DNA of 64,000 nt from Methylibium sp. NZG (GTDB taxonomy: Bacteria; Pseudomonadota; Gammaproteobacteria; Burkholderiales; Burkholderiaceae_C): assembly GCA_001263235.1 (NCBI GenBank), contig LGRD01000028.1, positions 62,001 through 126,000 of the forward strand. The letters are read 5' to 3'. How positions within the stretch are numbered: the stretch's first letter is position 1; every line of letters begins with the position of its first letter. The notes under the pieces were generated by a model. It was not told the origin of the DNA. It saw nothing but the letters and a program-made list of their open reading frames with translations, and did not search any database. Positions 42,004-50,393 of the stretch are shown one piece after another. A program made the translations under genes and the position numbers.

Positions 42004-43064
42004 TGTTCACTGCCCTGAAGACCTCCGTCCGCCTGACCGAGCCTCGCGCGCAGCAGCCGCGCTTGCGCGACACCGGCCCACACAGGCGGCTCGCGCTGAA
42101 GGCCATGGCCGCGGCCGCGGCCGTCGCGTGGCTGGCGCAACCGCAGGCCCACGCGCAAACCTTCCCCGACAAACCCGTGCGCGTGATCGTGCCGTTCGCC
42201 CCCGGCAACACGCTCGATGCGTCGCTGCGCCAAGTGGCCGAAGTGTTCCAGCGCAACACCGGGCAGCCGCTGATCGTCGACAACAAGCCGGGTGGCGCCG
42301 GCATCGTCGCGGCGCAGGCGGTTGCGCAGGCGCCGGCCGACGGCTACACGCTGCTGCTGGCCAACACCAGCATGTTGACGATCAACCCGCACACCTTCAG
42401 CAAGCTGCCGTACGACGCAGAGAAAAGCTTCCGCCCGGTCACCAACTTTCTCGGCGCGTCGATGGTTTTTGCGGTCAACGCCGCCAACGTGCCGCCCAAC
42501 ACGCTGGCCGAGTTCATCGCCTGGGCCAAGCCGCAGGGCGACAAGGTGTCGTACGCATCGTTCACGGCCGGCAACTCGTCGCACTTTGCCGGCGTCATCC
42601 TCAACAAGCGCGCCGGCTTGAATATGGTGCACGTGCCTTTCAACGGCACACCGCCTGCGGTGCAGAACCTGGTGGGCGGCCAGGTGCACGGCGCCTTCTT
42701 GCCGCTGCTGGCGGTGAAGCCGCACCTTGAGAGCGGCAAGGTCAAGGTGCTGGCCGTCACCAGCCCGCAGCGCTCGCCGCTGATGCCGGGCGTGCCCACC
42801 TTCACCGAGCAGGGCATCGCCGAGATGGAGATCTACATCTGGTCGTCCATCGTCGCACCGGCCGGCACGCCGGACGCCGCGATTGCCAAGCTGAACGCCG
42901 ACTTCGGCGCCGCGCTGCGCTCGGCCGAGATCCGCGACAAATGGCGCGCGGTCGACTTCGAGCCGATCCCGACCACGCCGGAAGAAGCCGCCCGCTTCGC
43001 GCGCGAAGAGTCCAAGCGCTGGGCCGAGGCGGTGCGCATCTCGGGCTTCAAGGCGACCGAATGA
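42003..43064 (+). CDS. Bug-family tripartite tricarboxylate binding protein
   Basis: Orphan periplasmic receptor of 353 residues. The leader ends AQPQAHAQTF; motifs RVIVPFAPGNTLDASLRQ, VDNKPGGAGIVAAQAV, LPYDAEKSFRPVTN and EMEIYIWSSIVAP follow. No TctAB partners nearby. Coupled to its neighbours by 1-4-base overlaps, so it probably binds a compound of the same pathway. Confidence 0.9.
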   Translation: MFTALKTSVRLTEPRAQQPRLRDTGPHRRLALKAMAAAAAVAWLAQPQAHAQTFPDKPVRVIVPFAPGNTLDASLRQVAEVFQRNTGQPLIVDNKPGGAGIVAAQAVAQAPADGYTLLLANTSMLTINPHTFSKLPYDAEKSFRPVTNFLGASMVFAVNAANVPPNTLAEFIAWAKPQGDKVSYASFTAGNSSHFAGVILNKRAGLNMVHVPFNGTPPAVQNLVGGQVHGAFLPLLAVKPHLESGKVKVLAVTSPQRSPLMPGVPTFTEQGIAEMEIYIWSSIVAPAGTPDAAIAKLNADFGAALRSAEIRDKWRAVDFEPIPTTPEEAARFAREESKRWAEAVRISGFKATE

Positions 43065-44248
43065 CTGCCGCGACATTGACCGACGCGGGCGGGCCGAGCG
43101 CCGGGCCGCCCCAAGCCGGCCCGCGCCCCCCCGGGGGGCAGGCCGCTGTATCCGGCGGACGGGGGGCTCCAGAACGGCCGAGCGCCGGGCCGCCCCAAGC
43201 CGGCCCGCGCCCCCCCGGGGGGCAGGCCGCTGTATTCGGCGGACGGGGGCTGTCAGTTCGGCTGCCGCTCTTTGCGGCGCCGATGTTCCTCGTTTCGGGT
43301 CCCGAACTGGTGGTGGCCGCCTGCAAGGCCGGCATCGTCGGCGCGTTCCCCACGCCCAACGCGCGGCCGATCGAGGTGCTGGACGACTGGATGCGCCGCA
43401 TCACCGACGGCCTGGCGCGCGCCCGCGACGAGCAGCCCGCGCACACCCTCGGCCCCTGGTGCGCCAACCTCGTGACGCACCGTTCGAACGAACGCCTGCC
43501 CGACGACCTGAAGCTCGTCGCGCGCTACCAGCCACCGGTGGTGGTGACGGCGCTGGGCAGCCCCAAGCCGGCCATCGAGGTGGTGCACGGCTACGGCGGG
43601 CAGGTGTTTGCGGACGTCACGACGATCGCGCTGGCGCGCAAGGCGGTCGAGGCCGGCGCCGACGGCCTGGCCTGCGTGTGTGCGGGTGCCGGCGGGCACA
43701 CCGGGCAGATCAACCCGTTCGCGTTCGTCAGCGCGGTGCGCGAGTTCTTCAGCGGCACGATCGTCGTCGGCGGCGGCATCAGCGACGGTTGGGGTCTGGC
43801 CGGCGCGCTCGCCTGCGGCGCCGACTATGTGTACATGGGCACCCGCTTCATTGCGACCACCGAGAGCATGGCCAAGCCCGAGTACAAGCAGATGCTGGTG
43901 GACAGCAACGTCGAAGACCTGATCGTCAGCGCCGGGCTGACCGGCACACCGGCAAGCTGGCTCAAGCCCTCGCTGCGCGCCAACGGGCTGGACCCCGACA
44001 ACCTGCCCGACACGCCGCAACGCAACTACAACAGCAACCAGAACCTGGCGAGCAAGCGCTGGATGGACGTGTGGGCGGCGGGGCAGGGCGTGGGTGCGAT
44101 CCGCGAGGTGGAGCCGGTGGCGGTGGTGGTGGACCGCATCGAGCGCGAGTTCAATGCGGCGCGCGCGCGGCTCGGTGCGTGGGCGCCGGCCGCTGCGTCA
44201 TCGGCGGCAACGACGACAGCAAGCACGAGACCCTCGACGGCAGCATGA
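43061..44248 (+). CDS. Nitronate-monooxygenase-like FMN protein with repeat-derived N-terminus
   Basis: TIM-barrel flavoprotein of the NMO/enoyl-reductase group. Motifs: LPLFAAPMFLVSGPELVVAA, GLACVCAGAGGHTGQINPFA (with the catalytic-type His), IVVGGGISDG and GADYVYMGTRFIATTES. The first about 65 residues are encoded by two tandem palindromic repeats in frame and are Pro/Gly-rich; they have no counterpart in the family, which begins near RLPLFAAP. ATG 43061 overlaps the previous stop (ATGA). The Ala/Thr/Ser-rich C-terminus is also odd. Whether it oxidises nitronates or reduces an enoyl-CoA is unclear. Confidence 0.88.
   Translation: MTAATLTDAGGPSAGPPQAGPRPPGGQAAVSGGRGAPERPSAGPPQAGPRPPGGQAAVFGGRGLSVRLPLFAAPMFLVSGPELVVAACKAGIVGAFPTPNARPIEVLDDWMRRITDGLARARDEQPAHTLGPWCANLVTHRSNERLPDDLKLVARYQPPVVVTALGSPKPAIEVVHGYGGQVFADVTTIALARKAVEAGADGLACVCAGAGGHTGQINPFAFVSAVREFFSGTIVVGGGISDGWGLAGALACGADYVYMGTRFIATTESMAKPEYKQMLVDSNVEDLIVSAGLTGTPASWLKPSLRANGLDPDNLPDTPQRNYNSNQNLASKRWMDVWAAGQGVGAIREVEPVAVVVDRIEREFNAARARLGAWAPAAASSAATTTASTRPSTAA
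43092..43249 (+). repeat. Family B palindromic repeat, tandem pair inside a coding 5' end
   Basis: Two 74-base copies (43092-43165 and 43176-43249) differing at one position (TATCCGG versus TATTCGG), with an 84-base period, a multiple of three that keeps the reading frame. Each contains CCCCCCGGGGGG and complementary GGGCCGCC / GGCCCG-type stretches. A third, diverged copy is at 44741-44819. Confidence 0.88.
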
Positions 44249-44712
44249 ACGGGCGCCCGATGAACGACCACAACCCCCTGCTCGGCAGCTGGCAGCTCGT
44301 GCGCTGGGACATCACCTACGGCGACGGCCGCCGCCCGTCGCTGCCTTACGGCGACCAAGCCACCGGCCTGATCGTCTACACCAGCGACGGCTTCATGAGC
44401 GCCTGCATCGCCGCCGGTGGCCGCGCGCCGATGTCCAGCGCCAGCGTGCGCAGCGCGCCCGAGGGCGAGCGGCTGGCGGCGTTCGAGAGCTACTTCCAGT
44501 ACGCCGGTCGGTACGAGTTGCGCCAGTCTGCAGCCGGCCTGCAGGTGGTGCACCGGGTGAGCCATGCGCTGAACCCGAACTTCGTCGGCAGCGAGCAGGT
44601 GCGCAATGTGGCTTTCGATGCCGATGGCGTGCTCACGCTGTCGGCCAGCGACACGGTGCCGGGCTCCGAGGTGGCGCGGCACCATCGCTTGATGTGGAGG
44701 CGGCCCGCATGA
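44245..44712 (+). CDS. Lipocalin-like domain protein
   Basis: A 155-residue protein beginning with the lipocalin-like signature LLGSWQLVRWD, then GLIVYTSDGFMSA and FQYAGRYEL, typical of small bacterial lipocalin-like proteins in catabolic clusters. No signal peptide. ATG overlaps the previous stop (ATGA); a second in-frame ATG at 44260 is possible. Presumably binds or isomerises a hydrophobic intermediate; function not established. Confidence 0.85.
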   Translation: MNGRPMNDHNPLLGSWQLVRWDITYGDGRRPSLPYGDQATGLIVYTSDGFMSACIAAGGRAPMSSASVRSAPEGERLAAFESYFQYAGRYELRQSAAGLQVVHRVSHALNPNFVGSEQVRNVAFDADGVLTLSASDTVPGSEVARHHRLMWRRPA

Positions 44713-44740
44713 CGCACCTTGCCTCAAAGGAGAAGGGCGG

Positions 44741-44819
44741 GGCGAGCGCCGGGCCGCTCCCAAGCCGGCCCGCCATCCCCTTGGGGGATCGGCCGACGTA
44801 TTCGTTGGCCGAGGGGCCG
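44741..44819 (+). repeat. Family B palindromic repeat, third copy upstream of the PaaN-type gene
   Basis: Diverged copy of the 43092-43249 unit: GAGCGCCGGGCCGCTCC, AAGCCGGCCCGCC, CCCCTTGGGGG and GTATTCGTTGGCC match in order. It ends GAGGGG directly before the ATG at 44822, so the repeat provides the ribosome-binding region. Confidence 0.75.
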
Positions 44820-44821
44820 TC

Positions 44822-46528
44822 ATGACCTTGTTCGACAAGCACCGAGCCGTCTTCGAGCGCGCCCAACTCGCCTGCGCCGAGCGCCACTGCTGGAGCCCGT
44901 TCCCCGAGATGCCGTCGAAGTACCCCGATACCGCCGCCGCACAAGCCGCTGCATCGGCCCGCTTCCAGGCCCAGCTCGACCGGCCGTTCGTGCTCGACCA
45001 GCCCGGCACGGTCGGCGAACTCGGCGAGGAGGTGTCGCCCTACACGCAGCAGCCGCTGGGCATCCGCTACCCGCGGGCCGATGTGGATGGGCTGTTCGCT
45101 GCGGCAGAGAAAGCGATGCCCGCGTGGGCCGACGCCAGCATCGAAACCCGCCTCGGCGTGTTGATGGAAGTGCTCGACACGATCTACCGCGAGCACCTGT
45201 TCGACGTGGCGAACGCGGTGATGCACACCGCCGGCCAGAGCGCCAACATGGCCTACGCCGGCTCGGGCGTGAACGCGCTCGACCGTGGCATCGAGGCGCT
45301 GGTCTATGCACAGATGGCCTGGAACGCCGTGGCGCCCACGGCGCGCTGGCAGCGCCAGTTCGGCAGCGCCCAGATCACACTCGACAAAACCTACCGCCGC
45401 GTGCCGCGCGGTGTGGCGGTGTGCTTCACCTGCGCGAGCTTCCCCACGTGGAACGCTTGGCCGTCGATGCTGGCCAGCCTGGCGACCGGCAATGCGGTGA
45501 TCGTCAAGCCGCACCCGGCGGCGGTGCTGCCGATGGCGATCTCGGTGCGCGCGTTCCGCGGCGTGCTGCAGGCGGCAGGCTTCGACCCTAACCTGGTGAC
45601 GATGGCGCTCGACTCGGTGGCCGAGCCGATCGGCAAGACGCTGGTGCAACACCCGAAGACCGCCATCGTCGACTTCACCGGCAGCGCGCGCTTCGGCCAC
45701 TGGGTCGAGCGCCACGCCCACCCAGCGCTCGTGTTCACCGAGACGGCCGGCTGCAACACCGTGGTGATCGAATCGGCCGACGACCTCGACGCCGCGCTGC
45801 GCTCGCTCGCCACCACGATGTGCATGTTTAGCGCGCAGATGTGCACCAGCCCGCAGAACATCTACCTGCCTCGCGCGGGTGTGCGCACGCTGCAGGGGGT
45901 GGTGCCGCTCGACGACGTGGCGCGCCGGCTGGCCGAGGCGATCGACGCGATCGGCAGCGAGCCGAAGAAGGCCTCGATGATCCTCGCCGCGATCCAGTCG
46001 CCGCAGACGCTGGCGTTGATGACGCAACTTCAGTTGCAGTTGCAGTTGCAGTTGCAGACCGAGGGCGCACGCGCCGGCCGCGTGCTGCTCGCGCCGCGCG
46101 CGTACACGCACCCCGAGTACCCGCACGCGCGCACCAGCACGCCGCTCCTCATCCAGACCGACACCACGCAGCGTGCGCTGTACGGCGAAGAGCGCTTCGG
46201 CCCCATCGGCTTCGTGATCGCCTGCGACGACGCGGCCGATGCGCTGGCGCAGGCCACCACCGACGTGCGCGAGTTCGGCGGGCTCACGGCCTTCCTGTAC
46301 AGCCAGGACGAAGCCTTCATCGCCACTGCCGAGGCGGCCTACGCGCGTGCAGGCGCGCAACTCACGATCAACCTCACCGGCCCGATGCCGCTGAACTTTG
46401 CCGCCGCCTACAGCGACTACCACGTGACCGGCCTCAACCCGGCCGGCAACGCCAGCCTGACCGACCTGTCTTTCGTGGCGAGCCGGTTTCGTATCGTGCA
46501 GTCGCGGCGGCCCGCCGCAATGTCTTGA
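44822..46528 (+). CDS. PaaN-type aldehyde dehydrogenase
   Basis: NAD(P)-dependent aldehyde dehydrogenase of the phenylacetic-acid-degradation PaaN type (568 residues). Catalytic Cys C341 in FSAQMCTSPQN, and TETAGCN with E307 at the general-base position. Other landmarks are FTCASFPTWNAWPS and FTGSARFGHW. The gene contains a CAGTTG microsatellite coding a Gln-Leu run. Within the cluster it could oxidise an aldehyde from alkene cleavage to the acid or CoA-ready form (inference). Confidence 0.88.
   Translation: MTLFDKHRAVFERAQLACAERHCWSPFPEMPSKYPDTAAAQAAASARFQAQLDRPFVLDQPGTVGELGEEVSPYTQQPLGIRYPRADVDGLFAAAEKAMPAWADASIETRLGVLMEVLDTIYREHLFDVANAVMHTAGQSANMAYAGSGVNALDRGIEALVYAQMAWNAVAPTARWQRQFGSAQITLDKTYRRVPRGVAVCFTCASFPTWNAWPSMLASLATGNAVIVKPHPAAVLPMAISVRAFRGVLQAAGFDPNLVTMALDSVAEPIGKTLVQHPKTAIVDFTGSARFGHWVERHAHPALVFTETAGCNTVVIESADDLDAALRSLATTMCMFSAQMCTSPQNIYLPRAGVRTLQGVVPLDDVARRLAEAIDAIGSEPKKASMILAAIQSPQTLALMTQLQLQLQLQLQTEGARAGRVLLAPRAYTHPEYPHARTSTPLLIQTDTTQRALYGEERFGPIGFVIACDDAADALAQATTDVREFGGLTAFLYSQDEAFIATAEAAYARAGAQLTINLTGPMPLNFAAAYSDYHVTGLNPAGNASLTDLSFVASRFRIVQSRRPAAMS
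46031..46057 (+). repeat. CAGTTG hexanucleotide microsatellite in the PaaN-type gene
   Basis: Four perfect CAGTTG units plus CAG, preceded by the near-match CAACTT. It encodes alternating Gln-Leu from residue 404. Six-base units would change protein length without a frameshift. Confidence 0.9.
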
Positions 46529-46545
46529 ATCCAGGGAGACCGACC

Positions 46546-48012
46546 ATGAACGCACCCGAACGACTCGAAAACCTGCAGCCCTTCGGCGACGACTACGGCC
46601 CGCTGCTCACCGGCGCCTTCGCCCCGGTCTTCGACGAGATGACGCTGACCGACCTGCCGTTGGTCAAGGGCGCCATCCCTGCCGACCTGAACGGCGTGTA
46701 CATGCGCACCGGCCCCAACCCGCGCTACGCGCCGCAGGGCCGCTACCACCCGTTCGACGGCGACGGCATGGTGCACGCCGCGATGTTCGACAAGGGCCGG
46801 CTGACGGTGCGCAACCGCTGGGTGCGCACCGACGCGTTCAAGGAAGAAGAGCAGGCCGGCACGGCGCGCTTCTTCGGCATCCGCGAAACGCTCAAGGGCC
46901 GCAGCGACAAGCGCTTGAAGGACACCGGCAACACCGACATGGTGGGCCACGGCGGCAAGGCGCTCGCGCTCTGGTACATGTCGGGCGACGCGTGGGAGAT
47001 CGACCCGGTCACGCTCGACACGCTCGGCCGCTCGCAGGCCATCCGCCAGAGCGGCGGCGCGATCTCGGCCCACGCCAAGGTCGATGAGGTGACCGGCGAG
47101 ATGATGTTCTTCGACTACGGCAACGACGCGCCCTACATGCACTACGGCGTGGTCGGCGCCGACGGGCGGCTCTTGCACCACGTGCCGATCGCGCTGCCCG
47201 GCCCGCGCCTGCCGCACGACATGGCGATCACCGAGCACTACTCCATCCTGCACGACCTGCCGCTGTTCCACGACCACGAGGCGATGAAGCTCGGCCGCCA
47301 CAAGATCGAATTCCACCCCGAGATGAAGACGCGCTTGGGCGTGATCGCGCGCATGGGCGCGGGCGATTCGATCCGCTGGTTCGACTTTTCGCCATGCTTC
47401 CTGTACCACGTCGTCAACGCCTGGGAGGAGGGGGATTGGGTCGTGATGGTCGGCTGCCGCTACATGCCGGCGCTCAAGGCCGACGGCAGCATCGACGCCC
47501 AGCGCACCGCGCGCGACGTGGCCGAACTCGTGCAACACGCGCGCCTGTGGCGCTGGCGCATGAACCTTGCGACCGGCGAGGCGCAGGAGCAGGCGCTGGA
47601 CCTGCAGCACAACGTCGAGTTCCCCACCTGCAACGCCGCGCTCACCGGCCGCCGCACGCGCTTCGGCTACCTGTGTGACCAGCGCGAAGACGTGATCCTG
47701 CAATGGCCCGGCATCCGCAAGTACGACCTGGACACCGGCGAGATGCTCAGCGCCTGGTCCGACGACCGCGAGCACAGCTGGTACTCCGAACCGTGGTTCG
47801 CCGCGGCCGACGACGCGCAGTCTGAAGACCACGGCTACCTCGTCGCCTACCAATGGAATGCTGCCCTGAAGCGCCAGACGCTCGACGTGTTCGATGCGCG
47901 CGACCTGCGCGTCGGCCCCATCGCGCAAGTGGCCTTGCCGCGCCATGTGCCGACAGGCTTCCACGGTTGCTGGATCGGTGCCGCGCGCATCGCCCACTGG
48001 GACGCACGATGA
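46546..48012 (+). CDS. Carotenoid-oxygenase-family dioxygenase, copy 2
   Basis: Paralogue of the protein at 38033 (488 residues) with shared IPADLNGVYMRTGPNP-type and RYHPFDGDGMVH motifs. Iron ligands H176 (ISAHAKV), H224 (LPHDMAITEHY), H288 (FLYHVVNAWEEG) and H473 (GFHGCW). The position of the lignostilbene-type Lys is again Trp (LALWYMSG). CAGGGAGA precedes the ATG; the stop overlaps the thiolase ATG. Two oxygenases in one operon suggest stepwise or two-substrate cleavage. Confidence 0.92.
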   Translation: MNAPERLENLQPFGDDYGPLLTGAFAPVFDEMTLTDLPLVKGAIPADLNGVYMRTGPNPRYAPQGRYHPFDGDGMVHAAMFDKGRLTVRNRWVRTDAFKEEEQAGTARFFGIRETLKGRSDKRLKDTGNTDMVGHGGKALALWYMSGDAWEIDPVTLDTLGRSQAIRQSGGAISAHAKVDEVTGEMMFFDYGNDAPYMHYGVVGADGRLLHHVPIALPGPRLPHDMAITEHYSILHDLPLFHDHEAMKLGRHKIEFHPEMKTRLGVIARMGAGDSIRWFDFSPCFLYHVVNAWEEGDWVVMVGCRYMPALKADGSIDAQRTARDVAELVQHARLWRWRMNLATGEAQEQALDLQHNVEFPTCNAALTGRRTRFGYLCDQREDVILQWPGIRKYDLDTGEMLSAWSDDREHSWYSEPWFAAADDAQSEDHGYLVAYQWNAALKRQTLDVFDARDLRVGPIAQVALPRHVPTGFHGCWIGAARIAHWDAR

Positions 48013-49247
48013 ACGCACCGACCTACCTGCTCGGCGGCCACCAGAGCGACTTCGCCAAGGTCTGGTCGCGCCAGGGGCAGGACGTGTCGGACATGGTGCG
48101 CGAGTCGGCCCTCGGTGCGCTGGAAGATGCTCGCGTCAACCCGTCGGCCATCCAGAGCATTCACGTCGGCAACGCCTTCGGCGAGCTGCAGCGCCAGCAG
48201 GCGCATCTGGGTGCGATGGTGGCGCAGGTGGTGCCCGAGCTGTGGGGCGTGCCGGCGATGCGGCACGAGGGCGCGTGCGCATCGGCGTCGCTCGCGGTGC
48301 TGACGGCGATGGCCGAGATCGAGGCCGGCCGCTACGACTGCGTGCTCGTCGTCGGCGCCGAGGAGTTCAAGAACACGCCCGGCGACGTGGCCTCGCAGAA
48401 CCAGAACGCCGCGTCCTGGCAGGGGCATGAAGACATCGAATGTCGCTTCATGTGGCCGGCCGCGTTCGGCTTGGTGGCGGCCGAATACGAGCGCCGTTAC
48501 GGGCTGGATCGCAAGCACCTCAACCGCATCGCTGAACTGAACTACGGCCACGCCAAACGCAACCCGCTCGCGCAGACGCGCAAGTGGGCCTTCGACCCGC
48601 TGGCCTTCACCGACGACGACGAGGCCAACCCCGTCATCGAACCCGGCACGCGCCGGCAGGACTGCGGGCAGATCACCGACGGCGCCTGCAGCCTCGTGCT
48701 GGCCTCGCCCGCGTTCGCGGCCGCGCACGCGCGGCGCACCGGCGTGGCGCTGCACACGCTGCCGCGCATCACCGGCTGGGGCCACACCAACGCGGGCCTG
48801 CGGTTGAAGGACAAGTTCGAACGAAGCAAGAACGACGCGCTCGTCTTCCCGCACGTGCGCCAGGCCATCGAAGACGGCTGGCGCCGCGCCGGCGTGAGCG
48901 GCATCGCCGCGATCGATGGCATCGAGACGCACGACTGCTTCACCACCACCGAGTACATGGCGATCGACCACTTCGGCCTGACGCCGCCGGGGCAGAGCTG
49001 GCAGGCGGTGGAAGACGGCAGCATCGAGCCCGGCGGGCGTTGCCCCATGAACCTGAGCGGCGGGCTGATCGGCTGCGGCCACCCGGTCGGCGCCACCGGC
49101 GCGCGCATGCTGTGGGACGCCGCGCGGCAGGTCACCGGCCGTGCCGAGGCGGCGCAGATCGAAGGCGCGCGACGGGTGCAGACGCTCAACATCGGCGGGT
49201 CCTGCGCCACGGTGGTGAGCTTCGTGGTCGAGGCCGGGGCGGCATGA
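48009..49247 (+). CDS. Thiolase-fold acetyl-CoA acetyltransferase (SCP-x-like)
   Basis: A 412-residue thiolase-superfamily enzyme. Nucleophilic C90 in EGACASASLAV and the C-terminal CGHPVGATGARM with C356 and H358. ETHDCFTTTEY is the SCP-x/lipid-transfer thiolase variation of the second His motif. The ATG overlaps the oxygenase stop. It likely performs the last beta-ketothiolytic step on a CoA intermediate. Confidence 0.88.
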   Translation: MNAPTYLLGGHQSDFAKVWSRQGQDVSDMVRESALGALEDARVNPSAIQSIHVGNAFGELQRQQAHLGAMVAQVVPELWGVPAMRHEGACASASLAVLTAMAEIEAGRYDCVLVVGAEEFKNTPGDVASQNQNAASWQGHEDIECRFMWPAAFGLVAAEYERRYGLDRKHLNRIAELNYGHAKRNPLAQTRKWAFDPLAFTDDDEANPVIEPGTRRQDCGQITDGACSLVLASPAFAAAHARRTGVALHTLPRITGWGHTNAGLRLKDKFERSKNDALVFPHVRQAIEDGWRRAGVSGIAAIDGIETHDCFTTTEYMAIDHFGLTPPGQSWQAVEDGSIEPGGRCPMNLSGGLIGCGHPVGATGARMLWDAARQVTGRAEAAQIEGARRVQTLNIGGSCATVVSFVVEAGAA

Positions 49248-49270
49248 CCAACACAGCGCGGCCCGCCTTT

Positions 49271-49450
49271 GCTCCCTCTCCCTCTGGGAGAGGGCTGGGG
49301 GCGAGGCGGGGCTTTCGAGCCGCATGCGGCGAGCCCGCCGAGCGGTCGGGGCATGCAGGCCCCGACGCGCACTGCAGGTGAGGGCCGGCCTGGCCACACC
49401 CTGCCAGGCGGGGCCCCTCACCCCATCCCTCTCCCCAAAGGGGTGAGGGG
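49271..49450 (+). repeat. C/G-run inverted repeat pair between thiolase and livH
   Basis: Two arms (49271-49300, CCCTCTCCCTCTGGGAGAGGG type; 49416-49450, CCCCTCACCCC with matching GGGGTGAGGGG) around about 115 bases. Together they can form a long cruciform-like structure. Same class as 28143-28247. It separates the enzyme genes from the transporter genes and could attenuate read-through. Confidence 0.75.
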
Positions 49451-49482
49451 GCAGAACCAAAAAACTCCGTCGCTATCAGCCC

Positions 49483-50364
49483 TTGGACTCCCTCCTCGTC
49501 CCCGCCCAACTCACCGTCAACGGCCTGGCCGTCGGTGCCATCTACGCGCTCGTCGCGCTCGGGCTGGTGCTTTGCTACAAGGCCACCGAGGTGCTGAACT
49601 TCGCGCACGGCGACTTGCTGATGCTCGGCGCCTTCATCGGCTGGGGCCTGGTGGCGGTGGCGAAGCTGCCGTTCTGGCCAGCGCTGCTCGCCACTGCGCT
49701 GATCGTCGCGGCACTCGCCTACGGCATCGACGCGCTGCTGGTGCGCCGCATCGTCGGGCAGCCGCAGTTCGCCGGGGTGATGCTGACGATCGCGCTGGCC
49801 TTCATGCTGCGCGGTGCGGTGAGCATGGGCTTCGGAGCTGAGTCGCGCAGCTTCGTCACGCCGTGGACGGGGCAGACCACCTCGTTCGGTGGCGTGGTGG
49901 TGTCGGACCTGAACCTGCTGATCTTGGCGATGGTGCTGCTGGTGACGCTCGCGCTGCTGGCCTTCCTGCGATTCACGCGCTTGGGCGTGGCGATGCAGGC
50001 GGCGTCGCAGAACCAGCTCGCGGCTTTCCTGAACGGCGTGCCGGTCAAGCGCGTCAACTCGCTCGTGTGGGCGCTGGCGGGCTCGCTGGCCGGGCTGGCG
50101 GGCGTGCTACTCGCGCCGATCACGCTGGTCGACACCAGCCTGTGGTTCGTGATGCTGAAGGCGCTGGCCGCGCTGGTGCTGGGCGGCTTCGGCAGCATCG
50201 CCGGGGCGATCGTCGGCGGGCTGCTGATCGGGCTGGTCGAGCAGTTCACCGGCGTGTACGGGCCCGATGGCAGCAAGGACGTGGTGGCCTACGTGGTGCT
50301 GATCGTGGTGCTGGTGCTGCGCCCGCGCGGGCTGCTGGGCGAAGCGCACGGCCGGCGGGTCTAG
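49483..50364 (+). CDS. livH: Branched-chain amino-acid-type ABC permease LivH
   Basis: First inner-membrane permease of a HAAT-family importer (293 residues). Starts with a TTG (MDSLLVPAQLTVNGLAVGAI); LVLCYKATEVLNFAHGDLLMLG and the EAA-like region (FLNGVPVKRVNSLVWALAGS) are typical. About eight membrane helices. Genes livM, livG, livF and livK follow. In catabolic clusters these importers often carry aromatic or medium-chain acids rather than amino acids. Confidence 0.9.
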   Translation: MDSLLVPAQLTVNGLAVGAIYALVALGLVLCYKATEVLNFAHGDLLMLGAFIGWGLVAVAKLPFWPALLATALIVAALAYGIDALLVRRIVGQPQFAGVMLTIALAFMLRGAVSMGFGAESRSFVTPWTGQTTSFGGVVVSDLNLLILAMVLLVTLALLAFLRFTRLGVAMQAASQNQLAAFLNGVPVKRVNSLVWALAGSLAGLAGVLLAPITLVDTSLWFVMLKALAALVLGGFGSIAGAIVGGLLIGLVEQFTGVYGPDGSKDVVAYVVLIVVLVLRPRGLLGEAHGRRV

Positions 50365-50393
50365 GTTCACATCCAGGGCGACGCAAGAACCTC

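Noticed and set aside
43092-43249. Possible CRISPR-like array
   Set aside because: Only two 74-base near-identical units with a 10-base gap, palindromic and in a coding frame; no spacers of regular length and no cas genes.
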